Assembly: GCA_017408045.1 (NCBI GenBank)
Contig: JAFQVL010000050.1
Coordinates: forward strand, 1 to 34,713
Length of the DNA: 34,713 nt
Reading direction: 5' to 3'
Origin: Clostridia bacterium
GTDB taxonomy: Bacteria; Bacillota; Clostridia; Christensenellales; Borkfalkiaceae
Of the stretch, positions 7,552-14,178 are shown piece by piece (position 1 is the first letter of the stretch; each line of letters begins with the position of its first letter). The translations under genes and the position numbers were made by a program. The notes under the pieces are model-generated. The model saw only the letters and a program-made list of their open reading frames with translations. It did not search any database and was not told the origin of the DNA.

Positions 7552-8871
7552 ATGGCTTTATTCGGTGGATTATCGGAAAGATTAAACCATATATTTTCAA
7601 AGCTGACGAAACGGGGCAAGCTGACGGAACTGGAAATTCGTACCGCAATGCGTGAGGTGCGTGTGGCGCTGCTTGAAGCAGACGTCAACCTGAAGGTCGC
7701 AAAGCAGTTCATTGCCGAGGTTTCCGAAAAGGCGGTTGGGCAGGAGATTTTGCAATCCCTGAACCCTGCGCAACAGGTTATCAAAATCGTCAATGAAGAA
7801 CTGATTTCTTTGATGGGCTCTCGAAATGCGAAGTTAGAGGTTTCGCCTAAGCTTCCCACCGTGATTATGATGTGCGGCTTGCAGGGTGCGGGCAAAACGA
7901 CGCTGTGCGGCAAGCTCGCTTTGCAGCTGAAAAAGCAGGGTAAACGTCCGCTTTTGGTGGCGGGGGACATTTACCGTCCTGCGGCGATTACGCAGCTGCA
8001 GGTCGTGGGTAAGAATGCCCAGACCGAAGTCTTTGAAAAGGGCAAGCAAAGCCCCGTCAAGACGGCAAAACAGGCGATAGAATATGCTCGTTCGCAGGGC
8101 TATGATACGGTGGTTCTGGACACGGCTGGTCGGTTGCAAATCGACGATGCGCTGATGCAGGAGCTGGAAAACGTCAAAAAGGAAGTCGAGATTACCGAAA
8201 CGCTGTTGGTCGTGGACGCAATGACCGGTCAAGAGGCGGTGAACGTAGCCCAGACCTTTAACGAGCGTTTGGATATCACCGGCGTTATCTTAACCAAGTT
8301 GGACGGCGACACCCGCGGCGGTGCGTGCTTGTCTATCAAAGCGGTGACGGGTAAGCCGATTAAGTTCATCGGCGTTGGGGAAAAATTGACGGACTTAGAG
8401 CCGTTCTATCCCGACCGTATGGCTTCGAGAATTCTCGGCATGGGGGACGTGCTGTCCTTGATTGAAAAGGCGCAGCAGGCAATCAGCGAGGAAGAAGCGA
8501 AAAAAATGCAACAAAAGATGAAGGAAAATTCCTTCACGCTGAACGATTACCTCGAACAGTTTGCGATGATGAAAAAAATGGGCGGAGCGCAAGCGATGCT
8601 TTCGATGCTCCCCGGCGCAGGTAAGTTGAAGGTCAACGAAGGCGACCTTGACGAGAAGAAAATGGAGCATACCAAAGCCATTATCCTTTCCATGACGATG
8701 GCAGAACGGGAGAACCCTGCAATCATCGACAGCAAGAGAAAACGCCGTATTGCGGCAGGCTCTGGCAGGTCGGTGCAAGAGGTCAATCAGCTGCTGAAAC
8801 AGTTCGAACAGACGAAGATGCTCATGAAGCAGTTAAAGGGGAATAAGGGCAGAATGCGCTTACCTTTTTAA
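7552..8871 (+). CDS. ffh: Signal recognition particle protein Ffh (SRP54 GTPase)
   Basis: Ffh binds signal peptides and 4.5S RNA and targets ribosomes to the membrane with FtsY. The 439 residues show the N domain and the G domain, with GLQGAGKTT near residue 108, VAGDIYRPAA, DTAGRLQ and TKLDGDTRGG. The methionine-rich M domain contains MSMLPG, MERENPAIID-like and GSGRSVQEVNQLLKQF motifs for RNA and signal-peptide binding. AAGGAGAAAG precedes the ATG. A palindromic element begins at its stop codon. ftsY and the 4.5S RNA gene were not seen in the window. Confidence 0.97.
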   Translation: MALFGGLSERLNHIFSKLTKRGKLTELEIRTAMREVRVALLEADVNLKVAKQFIAEVSEKAVGQEILQSLNPAQQVIKIVNEELISLMGSRNAKLEVSPKLPTVIMMCGLQGAGKTTLCGKLALQLKKQGKRPLLVAGDIYRPAAITQLQVVGKNAQTEVFEKGKQSPVKTAKQAIEYARSQGYDTVVLDTAGRLQIDDALMQELENVKKEVEITETLLVVDAMTGQEAVNVAQTFNERLDITGVILTKLDGDTRGGACLSIKAVTGKPIKFIGVGEKLTDLEPFYPDRMASRILGMGDVLSLIEKAQQAISEEEAKKMQQKMKENSFTLNDYLEQFAMMKKMGGAQAMLSMLPGAGKLKVNEGDLDEKKMEHTKAIILSMTMAERENPAIIDSKRKRRIAAGSGRSVQEVNQLLKQFEQTKMLMKQLKGNKGRMRLPF

Positions 8872-8995
8872 AAAACGTTGGATATGCGGCGCAATACAGC
8901 GTTGAACTTGCGTTTTCCCTCGCTCATTTACTTCTGTAAATATCCCGTCGGGAAAGCCGCGTTCGCCTTGTCTTGCTTGCATCTGCAACGTTTTT
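8871..8995 (+). repeat. Palindromic dispersed element, copy A (~125 bp)
   Basis: The ends are perfect inverted repeats, AAAAACGTTG (8871-8880) and CAACGTTTTT (8986-8995). Inside are nested inverted segments: TTTCCC with GGGAAA, and a core of ATTTAC-TTCT-GTAAAT. The core context CCCTCGCTCATTTAC and the distal CTTGTCTTGCTTGCA match copy B at 19047-19169. It begins at the ffh stop codon and ends in T5, so it may also act as the ffh terminator. No coding potential is apparent. Confidence 0.8.
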
Positions 8996-9003
8996 ACAGA
9001 CGT

Positions 9004-9047
9004 GGATATGCGGCGCAATTCAAGAAAGCTTACAGCTTTCAATTCAC
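9004..9047 (+). repeat. Chimeric repeat: left end of palindromic element joined to a micro-hairpin unit
   Basis: GGATATGCGGCGCAAT (9004-9019) repeats the sequence at 8880-8895 of copy A. It then runs into CAATTCAA, a hairpin GAAAGC-TTACA-GCTTTC (9024-9040) and CAATTCAC (9040-9047). That is the unit of the micro-hairpin arrays at 15865-16082 and 30728-30816. The remaining bases up to rpsP hold a small CGGG-GTGA-CCCG hairpin and AT-rich sequence; no clear promoter was found. Confidence 0.7.
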
Positions 9048-9120
9048 TACACTTGTAAAAATCGGGGTGACCCGAAAAAAATAAAGAAAAAATATTTTAA
9101 GATACTATGGAGGTATTATT

Positions 9121-9414
9121 ATGGTTAAAATGAGACTTTTTAGAATGGGCGACAAGAAGAACCCTATCTACCGTGTGGTTGTTGCGGACAGCAGAAAGGC
9201 TGCTACTGGCGAATACATCGAATGCGTTGGCCACTACAATCCCGGTACGACCCCTGCGCAGGTGAAGATTGACGTAGAACTTGCAAAGGCTTGGATTGCA
9301 AAGGGTGCTCAACCCACCGAAACGGTTAAATCCTTGTTGGTTCAGGCCGGCGCTATGGAAAAATCCGCAAAGCTCAGCCCTTCCAAGACGAAAGGCAAAA
9401 AGTCTGACAAATAA
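9121..9414 (+). CDS. rpsP: 30S ribosomal protein S16
   Basis: S16 is an early-assembly protein of the small subunit. The 97 residues include [24 protein letters not shown] at the N-terminus and [37 protein letters not shown], both characteristic. The C-terminal tail is lysine-rich. ATGGAGGTATTATT precedes the ATG. It opens the rpsP-khpA-rimM unit that normally continues into trmD and rplS; here trmD is not next. Confidence 0.97.
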   Translation: MVKMRLFRMGDKKNPIYRVVVADSRKAATGEYIECVGHYNPGTTPAQVKIDVELAKAWIAKGAQPTETVKSLLVQAGAMEKSAKLSPSKTKGKKSDK

Positions 9415-9460
9415 TGTTTTTTGATGCCGACTGCCGGAATTAAGAAACAGGAGTTTGATT

Positions 9461-9736
9461 ATGTTGGATTTGATTAAGTATATCGTCAATCAGTTTGCAG
9501 AGGACAAGGAGAACGTAGAGTACACGGTAAACGAAAAGGACCGTGTTATCGAGGTTGTAATTACTCTTCCTTCCTCGGATATGGGTAAGGTTATCGGCAA
9601 GCAGGGGAAAATTGCGAAAGCGATGCGCACCATCGTGCGCGCGGCAACGCCCAGAAATAGCAAGAGATACGTTGTGGAAATCCGCGAAAAAGGCGGCGAC
9701 GTCGTAGACCTTGGCGATGAAACGGAAGCCGAATAA
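9461..9736 (+). CDS. khpA: KH-domain RNA-binding protein KhpA
   Basis: KhpA is a small single-KH RNA-binding protein that pairs with KhpB and affects cell division and RNA metabolism in Gram-positive bacteria. ATG 9461 follows CAGGAGTTTGATT and gives 91 residues. The in-frame TTG at 9455 lies inside that spacing. The KH GxxG loop is seen in MGKVIGKQGKIAKAMRTIVRAA, near residues 43-65. It lies between rpsP and rimM, the standard place (ylqC in Bacillus). A terminator follows before rimM. Confidence 0.95.
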   Translation: MLDLIKYIVNQFAEDKENVEYTVNEKDRVIEVVITLPSSDMGKVIGKQGKIAKAMRTIVRAATPRNSKRYVVEIREKGGDVVDLGDETEAE

Positions 9737-9750
9737 TTTAGAAGTAAGCT

Positions 9751-9785
9751 AAAAAGGCTTCCCTTGAAAAAGGGGAAGCCTTTTT
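9751..9785 (+). terminator. Intrinsic terminator between khpA and rimM
   Basis: AAAAAGGCTTCCC (9751-9763) pairs with GGGGAAGCCTTTTT (9772-9785), giving a strong stem with a T tract. Read-through must supply rimM, because no strong promoter was found in the 33 bases before it. Confidence 0.9.
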
Positions 9786-9817
9786 GCGGTATTTTCACTT
9801 AAAAGAGGGTGGCAGGT

Positions 9818-10318
9818 ATGGAACGATTGATTATAGGCGAGGTTTTAAAGCCCCAAGGGATCCGCGGGGAATTGAAAATTAAAACGTACACGGACGCGCC
9901 CGAGGACGTAAAGGCATTCGGGACGGTGTATATCGACGGTAAGGCGTATAAAATTCTTTCTTTCCGCGCGGACGGAAAAGGCGCAGCGTACTTGGGCTTG
10001 CGTGGCATTCCCGACAGAAACGCAGCGGAGCTCTTCCGCGGCAAAAAGCTGGAGGGGGAGCGTGAGGACGCCCCCGAACTGGAGGAAGGCAGATATTATA
10101 TCGTCGATATGATCGGGCTTTCTTGCGAAAGTGAGGCTGGCGAATTTTTGGGTACGCTTACGGACGTACAACAGCTGTCCTCAGACGTTTACACGCTGGA
10201 AAAAGAGGGGAAGAAAATCCTCTTTCCCGTGGTGAACGGCGTTGTACGCAAGGTGGATATGGCGGCAAGAAAGCTGATTGTCGATAAAAAGAAATTTGAC
10301 GAAATCGCCGTATATTAA
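9818..10318 (+). CDS. rimM: 16S rRNA processing protein RimM
   Basis: RimM is a cytosolic 30S assembly factor that binds S19 and the 16S head. ATG 9818, with GAGGG 8-9 bases upstream, gives 166 residues. The GTG at 9809 abuts the ribosome binding site and is less likely. The N-terminal barrel has IIGEVLKPQGIRGELKIKTYTD, and the C-terminal PRC-barrel has YYIVDMIGLSC and ILFPVVNGVVRKVD. In most Bacillota trmD follows directly, but here an opposite-strand thiamine transporter follows. Confidence 0.95.
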   Translation: MERLIIGEVLKPQGIRGELKIKTYTDAPEDVKAFGTVYIDGKAYKILSFRADGKGAAYLGLRGIPDRNAAELFRGKKLEGEREDAPELEEGRYYIVDMIGLSCESEAGEFLGTLTDVQQLSSDVYTLEKEGKKILFPVVNGVVRKVDMAARKLIVDKKKFDEIAVY

Positions 10319-10344
10319 CGGCGAAATCGTCAAATATTAAGGTG

Positions 10345-11049
10345 TTATTTCGTCGGTTTCATAATCTTGACCAACTGGTCTAAAACGCCCGTTTTACAAA
10401 GAGTGAAAAGGATTGCAACGGCAATCGCGCCGTCTATGGGCACGTACGTGCATTGATAGATGAGGGAATAGATCCAAGGGTTGCCGATTGCCCATGAGGG
10501 GAAGGCAAGGTCTGGACCAAATTCGTGAAAGAAGATAACGCCGGAGCATAAGTGCGAAACCAATCGTACGGCAATCACGCAAACCGCCCCCAAGACGAGG
10601 GGGAGCGCAGCGCGCTTTTCACGGGACATTTTGCCGAAAAATCCCATGATGCCCACCCCTATAAACGCTAAAAGGTAGTCGAATAAGAAGGTTGCGGCGG
10701 ACAGAATGTACGGCGATTCGATAAAGTTGAGCAGCCCGTGTATGATGCCTACGATAAAGCCCTTGGTTGGTCCGAACACGAAGGCGTAAATCATAATGGG
10801 AACAAACGAACCGAAGGTGATAGAGCCGCCGCTTGCAAAAATCTTCACCTTTAACACGGATAAGGTAAAGGACAGCGCTACGCAGATGCCTGCAAACGCC
10901 AACTCCTTGGCGCTACTTTTCCGTTCTTTGGAGGAATATCCGATCAGCGCGATGGCAGCAAGCAGTACGATGATGCCGCCGACGGACACCCATTTCACCG
11001 TTTCGGTGGTTTGCTCGGACACGGCGAGCAGGTTGGTATAGAGAAACAT
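10345..11049 (-). CDS. thiT: Energy-coupled thiamine transporter substrate-binding protein (ThiT family)
   Basis: ThiT is the membrane S component that binds thiamine and docks on the shared ECF module (EcfA/A'/T), which is not in this window. ATG 11049 lies 8 bases after GGAG and gives 234 residues; an upstream GTG at 11058 overlaps the site. After an N-terminal helix and a charged linker come about six hydrophobic segments, with ASGGSITFGSFVPIMIYAFVFGPTKGFIVGIIHGLLNF, SAATFLFDYLLAF and RLVSHLCSG. These are typical ThiT stretches. The TPP riboswitch upstream strongly supports thiamine as substrate. It is transcribed against rimM. Confidence 0.93.
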   Translation of the reverse strand: MFLYTNLLAVSEQTTETVKWVSVGGIIVLLAAIALIGYSSKERKSSAKELAFAGICVALSFTLSVLKVKIFASGGSITFGSFVPIMIYAFVFGPTKGFIVGIIHGLLNFIESPYILSAATFLFDYLLAFIGVGIMGFFGKMSREKRAALPLVLGAVCVIAVRLVSHLCSGVIFFHEFGPDLAFPSWAIGNPWIYSLIYQCTYVPIDGAIAVAILFTLCKTGVLDQLVKIMKPTK

Positions 11050-11069
11050 AAAACACACTCCTTCTCCGT

Positions 11070-11155
11070 CGCAAAGCCGTTTTCATTCCAAAAAAGAAAA
11101 ACGCCACACCCATTGTTCGTGTGGACGCCAAAACTTCTATATCAAAGATATAGAA
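11070..11155 (-). terminator. Expression-platform hairpins of the thiT leader
   Basis: Read on the minus strand, TTCTATATC-TTT-GATATAGAA (about 11136-11156) is followed by CCACAC...GTGTGG (about 11102-11124). The second hairpin ends in TTTTTCTTTTTT, the form of an intrinsic terminator. Together they form the likely switch between the TPP aptamer and thiT. Alternative pairing with the aptamer was not modelled. Confidence 0.65.
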
Positions 11156-11157
11156 AA

Positions 11158-11256
11158 CCGCTATCAGTCTTTCGCTCAAGGATTACCTTGCCGATTCAAA
11201 TGGTATAATCTCAGCCTTTGCCAACGCACAGCGTTTGCATACAGCACCCACGACGG
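11158..11256 (-). ncRNA. TPP riboswitch (THI element) controlling thiT
   Basis: On the minus strand the leader contains GGGTGC near its 5' end. GGCTGAGA (complement of 11210-11217), TTGAA, and then GGTAATCCTTGAGCGAAAG follow. These match the conserved core of TPP aptamers: GGGGUGC, GGCUGAGA, and the GGAUAAUGCC-GCGUAGGGA arm. CCG and CGG at the ends can close P1. The downstream hairpins suggest that termination occurs when thiamine diphosphate is bound. Confidence 0.9.
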
Positions 11257-11275
11257 AATATTTATTTGTGCTTTT

Positions 11276-11304
11276 ATTATATACAGAAAAATTCTGTTTG
11301 TCAA
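11276..11304 (-). promoter_or_regulatory. Consensus promoter for the thiT riboswitch transcript
   Basis: On the minus strand, TTGACA (complement of 11299-11304), a 17-base spacer and TATAAT (complement of 11276-11281) match consensus. The spacer contains the inverted repeat ACAGAA-TTT-TTCTGT. Transcription would start about 15 bases before the aptamer. Confidence 0.88.
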
Positions 11305-11333
11305 CAAAATCAAAGAAAAAAAGGGGGAAAAAT

Positions 11334-11918
11334 ATGCGCTACGATTTTTATGCGTACCTGGATAGAATGAAATACATTCGCCGTTGGCAATTGATGCGCA
11401 GCCAGCGCGACGAGAATATTATGGAGCATTCGCAAAGCGTTGCGATGCTGGCGCACGCGCTTGCCGTAATCCGCAATAAGTTATTCGGCGGCAACGTAAA
11501 CGTGGAAAAAACGGTATTGTACGCAATGTACCACGAAATCAGCGAGGTGCTGACGGGGGATTTGCCTACGCCGATTAAATATTATAACCATAGCATTCGA
11601 AACGCCTATAAGGATTTGGAACGTTCTGCCGCCGAAAGAATGGCAGGAATGTTGCCCGAAGAGCTCAAGGAGGAGCTTTCCCCTTGTATCTTGGCGGATG
11701 AGGACAGCGAGGAATACAAACTGGTGAAAGCGGCAGACCGCCTGAGTGCCTACGTGAAATGTCTGGAAGAATTGCGTGCCGGCAACGGGGAGTTCGAAAA
11801 GGCGAAAAAGAGCATCGAGGAAGATCTTCACGCAAGAAAGATGCCGGAGGTAGAATATTTCTTCGAACACTTTATTCCTTCTTTCTCCTTGACTTTGGAC
11901 GAATTAGAAGGGCTGTAA
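11334..11918 (+). CDS. yfbR: YfbR-like HD-domain 5'-deoxynucleotidase
   Basis: YfbR enzymes remove phosphate from deoxyribonucleoside 5'-monophosphates in the cytosol. ATG 11334 follows AAAGGGGGAAAAAT and gives 194 residues; the reading frame extends upstream without a site. RWQLMRSQRDENIMEHSQSVAMLAHALA, GGNVNVEKTVLYAMYHE, SEVLTGDLPTPIKYYN and VKAADRLSAYVKCLEELRAGN align closely with E. coli YfbR as I recall it. The metal-binding HD pair reads His-Glu (YHEISE), a conservative change at a ligand. It is divergent from thiT. Confidence 0.93.
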   Translation: MRYDFYAYLDRMKYIRRWQLMRSQRDENIMEHSQSVAMLAHALAVIRNKLFGGNVNVEKTVLYAMYHEISEVLTGDLPTPIKYYNHSIRNAYKDLERSAAERMAGMLPEELKEELSPCILADEDSEEYKLVKAADRLSAYVKCLEELRAGNGEFEKAKKSIEEDLHARKMPEVEYFFEHFIPSFSLTLDELEGL

Positions 11919-11944
11919 GAGGAATACGCACCAGAAAAAAACGC

Positions 11945-11950
11945 TATAAT
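11945..11950 (+). promoter_or_regulatory. Possible -10 element for the HtrA-like gene
   Basis: TATAAT lies 16 bases before the start codon of the protease gene. No convincing -35 hexamer sits at the right distance. If used, the 5' leader would be only a few bases plus the GAGTGAGA site. This is a weak call. Confidence 0.35.
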
Positions 11951-11965
11951 AACTAGAGTGAGATT

Positions 11966-13312
11966 ATGAAAAAGAAACTATTGACGATTTTATTATCAGG
12001 ACTTTTGGCATTCTCGGCGGTGGGGCTGGGGGGCTGTGCAGAGTCCGCCTATGATATTGCCGTAAAGAATGGCTTTATTGGTACGGAGCAGGAATGGCTG
12101 GCAAGCCTGCAGGGCGCAGACGGCAAGGACGCGCCGGCTATTACCGTGCGCGACGTTTACGATGCCGCGATTGCAGACGGTTCGTTTAGCGGAACGTTCA
12201 ACGAGTTCTTGCAACAGTACTTGACCTTGGACGTGCCGAACAACAACGACGTTGAAATGCTGTCGAACAACCTGCTGTCTACGGTAAGCATTTATACCGC
12301 TTTTCAAAAGCAGGAAGAAGATAAGACCAAAATCGTTTGCTCGGCAGGCAGCGGCGTTATCATCGACTTGGATAAGCAAAACGGAAACGCCACCGTCATT
12401 ACCAACTACCACGTAGTGTACGACAATGAAGCGTTGTCTGATACGGGGATTTCTGACAGTATTTATCTGTACCTGTATGGGTCGCTGAACGGTTTTGATA
12501 CAAGCACGGGTAAAGACGAAGGCGGCGACGGTATCAAGGCGCAGTATATCGGCGGCTCGATGGATTACGATATTGCCGTTTTGCAAATTTCGGGCAGCGA
12601 AGTGTTGAAAAATTCGTTGGCGACGGAGGCGCAATTCGGGGACTCTAATGCGGCCACGGTGGGGGAAAAGGTGTTCGTAATCGGCAACTCGCAGGGGCTT
12701 GGTATTGCCATCTCGGAGGGCGTGCTTTCCGTGGACTCGGAGTATATTTCCATGGCGGCTTTGGATGGCAGCAAGCGCAGCGTAGACTATCGAGTTATGC
12801 GTACGGATGCGGCAATCAACGGCGGCAATTCAGGCGGTCCGATGTTCAACAGCCGTGGCGAAGTCATTGCTATCGTCAACGCTAAGAGTATTGCCGAAAA
12901 CGTAGAAAATACAGGCTTTGCCCTGCCTGCGGCGCAGGTTCAAGGGGTTGTAGAAAACATTCTCAACCACCAAGGCAGCGTAAAACGCGCTACACTTGGG
13001 GTAATGGTACACGTCGTTTCCAGCAGCGCGGTGATGAACGTGGACGGCACGGTCAGTATCGTGCAAACGCTGAAGGTTGGCGAGGTAGAACTTTTCTCCG
13101 CGGCATATGGAAAGTTGCGTACGGACGATATTTTGCAGTCGGTTCGCTTAGGTAGCACCACCTATCCGTTGACGCGCTTGTTCCACCTTGGGGATATACT
13201 TTTAAGGGTCAAGCAGGGGGATACGATCGTGTTTTCCGTGTTGAGAGCTGGGGTGGAAACGACTGTTTCTATTACCCTGAATAGCGCCGGCAGCTTTAAG
13301 GCGGTAGATTAA
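11966..13312 (+). CDS. Lipid-anchored HtrA/DegP-like trypsin-fold serine protease with PDZ domain
   Basis: This is probably an extracytoplasmic quality-control protease attached to the membrane. The 448 residues start with a lipoprotein signal peptide ending LGGC (Cys24). The short EWLASLQGADGKD segment, often seen in surface proteins, follows. The S1 domain has the catalytic triad His149 (TNYHVV), Asp202 (MDYDIAVL) and Ser289 (GGNSGGP). A PDZ-like C-terminus runs from about residue 335, with LRTDDILQSV and LGDILLRVKQGDTIVFSVLRAG. Unlike most HtrA proteins of Bacillota it uses a lipid anchor rather than a membrane helix. A terminator follows. Confidence 0.92.
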   Translation: MKKKLLTILLSGLLAFSAVGLGGCAESAYDIAVKNGFIGTEQEWLASLQGADGKDAPAITVRDVYDAAIADGSFSGTFNEFLQQYLTLDVPNNNDVEMLSNNLLSTVSIYTAFQKQEEDKTKIVCSAGSGVIIDLDKQNGNATVITNYHVVYDNEALSDTGISDSIYLYLYGSLNGFDTSTGKDEGGDGIKAQYIGGSMDYDIAVLQISGSEVLKNSLATEAQFGDSNAATVGEKVFVIGNSQGLGIAISEGVLSVDSEYISMAALDGSKRSVDYRVMRTDAAINGGNSGGPMFNSRGEVIAIVNAKSIAENVENTGFALPAAQVQGVVENILNHQGSVKRATLGVMVHVVSSSAVMNVDGTVSIVQTLKVGEVELFSAAYGKLRTDDILQSVRLGSTTYPLTRLFHLGDILLRVKQGDTIVFSVLRAGVETTVSITLNSAGSFKAVD

Positions 13313-13328
13313 AATTTAGTAAGAATAG

Positions 13329-13385
13329 AAGGCTTGCTCGTAAGCGACGAAATTGTTTTGTTTCAGAACGGGTAAGCCTTTTTTC
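13329..13385 (+). terminator. Intrinsic terminator after the HtrA-like gene
   Basis: AAGGCTTGCTCG (13329-13340) pairs with CGGGTAAGCCTT (13369-13380), with two wobble pairs, and T residues follow. The loop is long, about 28 bases. Confidence 0.8.
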
Positions 13386-13396
13386 TATACTAAACC

Positions 13397-13426
13397 TTGA
13401 CAAAAACAAAAGCTGTGTGGTATACT
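13397..13426 (+). promoter_or_regulatory. Promoter for the pseudo-ATPase/mutY unit
   Basis: TTGACA (13397-13402), an 18-base spacer ending TGG, and TATACT (13421-13426) form a strong promoter with an extended -10. The first gene starts 26 bases further on. Confidence 0.85.
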
Positions 13427-13452
13427 TAAAAAGTGGATAAAGGAGAGCTGCT

Positions 13453-14178
13453 ATGAAAACGGAAGAGTTTTTGACAAGGATAAAAGGGGAGAGCCGTGTG
13501 GATGAGGAGCGCTTTGAGGACTTGCGTGCGCGGTTGCCCTTAGGGGAATATTCGGACGGTGCATACGTGCTTTCTCACCGTGAAAACGACGTGGAGCGAT
13601 ATCACCACACCTGTATCACCGGCGCGATGCGCGCGGAATTTATTGCCCGACTTTTATTGACCATGACGGGTTTGTATCAAAAATCAGAGGCGGTGTTTCT
13701 CATCGTATCGCCCAACCTGTATTACGGGCAGTTTATGAAGTTGGCAACGGCAGACGTCAGCGTTCCCTTTTTGACGTCGGAGCGGGATATTCCACCCATT
13801 TTAGAGACGGTACGCGCGCTTGCAAAGCAACGCGAAGGAAAAAAGACGAGGGCGAAAACCTTTCTCGTATTAGACGGATTAGAACTTTTAGTGGAGGAGG
13901 GGAAACGCTCCTCACTCGATTGCTATCGTCCCTTCTTTGAGGCGGTTGGGACGTCGGGCATCGAAATCATCACGGGGGTGGACCTCGCAAAGACGATTTT
14001 TGCAGGCTATCCTGCGGCGTTTGTAGGGTTGGGGAATTGTCTGGTCGCTCCCTCCGTGGGTGGCGAAATGGATATTACCTACGTGGGCATTGACGGCAGT
14101 ATGACCTTGCCGAAGAAATGCTTTTACCCTGCCATGCCGACCGTGGCGGAATGTATTGAGCTTAGGAATGCCGAATAA
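13453..14178 (+). CDS. Unrecognised protein with a degenerate FtsK/SpoIIIE-like P-loop ATPase pattern
   Basis: I do not recognise this 241-residue protein. Its layout resembles the FtsK/SpoIIIE motor core. YHHTCITGAMRAEF (50-63) falls where PHLLVAGTTGSGKS would be, and VFLIVSPNLYYGQFMKLATADVSVPFLTSERDIPPILETVRALAKQRE falls where the VDPK...TDPKKA...EMERRY region would be. TFLVLDGLELLV (136-147) falls at Walker B. The Walker A Lys and Ser/Thr are absent, so ATP hydrolysis is unlikely. No signal peptide or membrane helix is seen. AAAGGAGAG precedes the ATG. It overlaps or abuts mutY and shares its promoter, so a link to DNA transactions is possible. The homology is inference. Confidence 0.85.
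   Translation: MKTEEFLTRIKGESRVDEERFEDLRARLPLGEYSDGAYVLSHRENDVERYHHTCITGAMRAEFIARLLLTMTGLYQKSEAVFLIVSPNLYYGQFMKLATADVSVPFLTSERDIPPILETVRALAKQREGKKTRAKTFLVLDGLELLVEEGKRSSLDCYRPFFEAVGTSGIEIITGVDLAKTIFAGYPAAFVGLGNCLVAPSVGGEMDITYVGIDGSMTLPKKCFYPAMPTVAECIELRNAE

Noticed and set aside
8878..9084. Possible 68-residue protein after ffh
   Set aside because: It lies wholly in palindromic repeat sequence and lacks a ribosome binding site.
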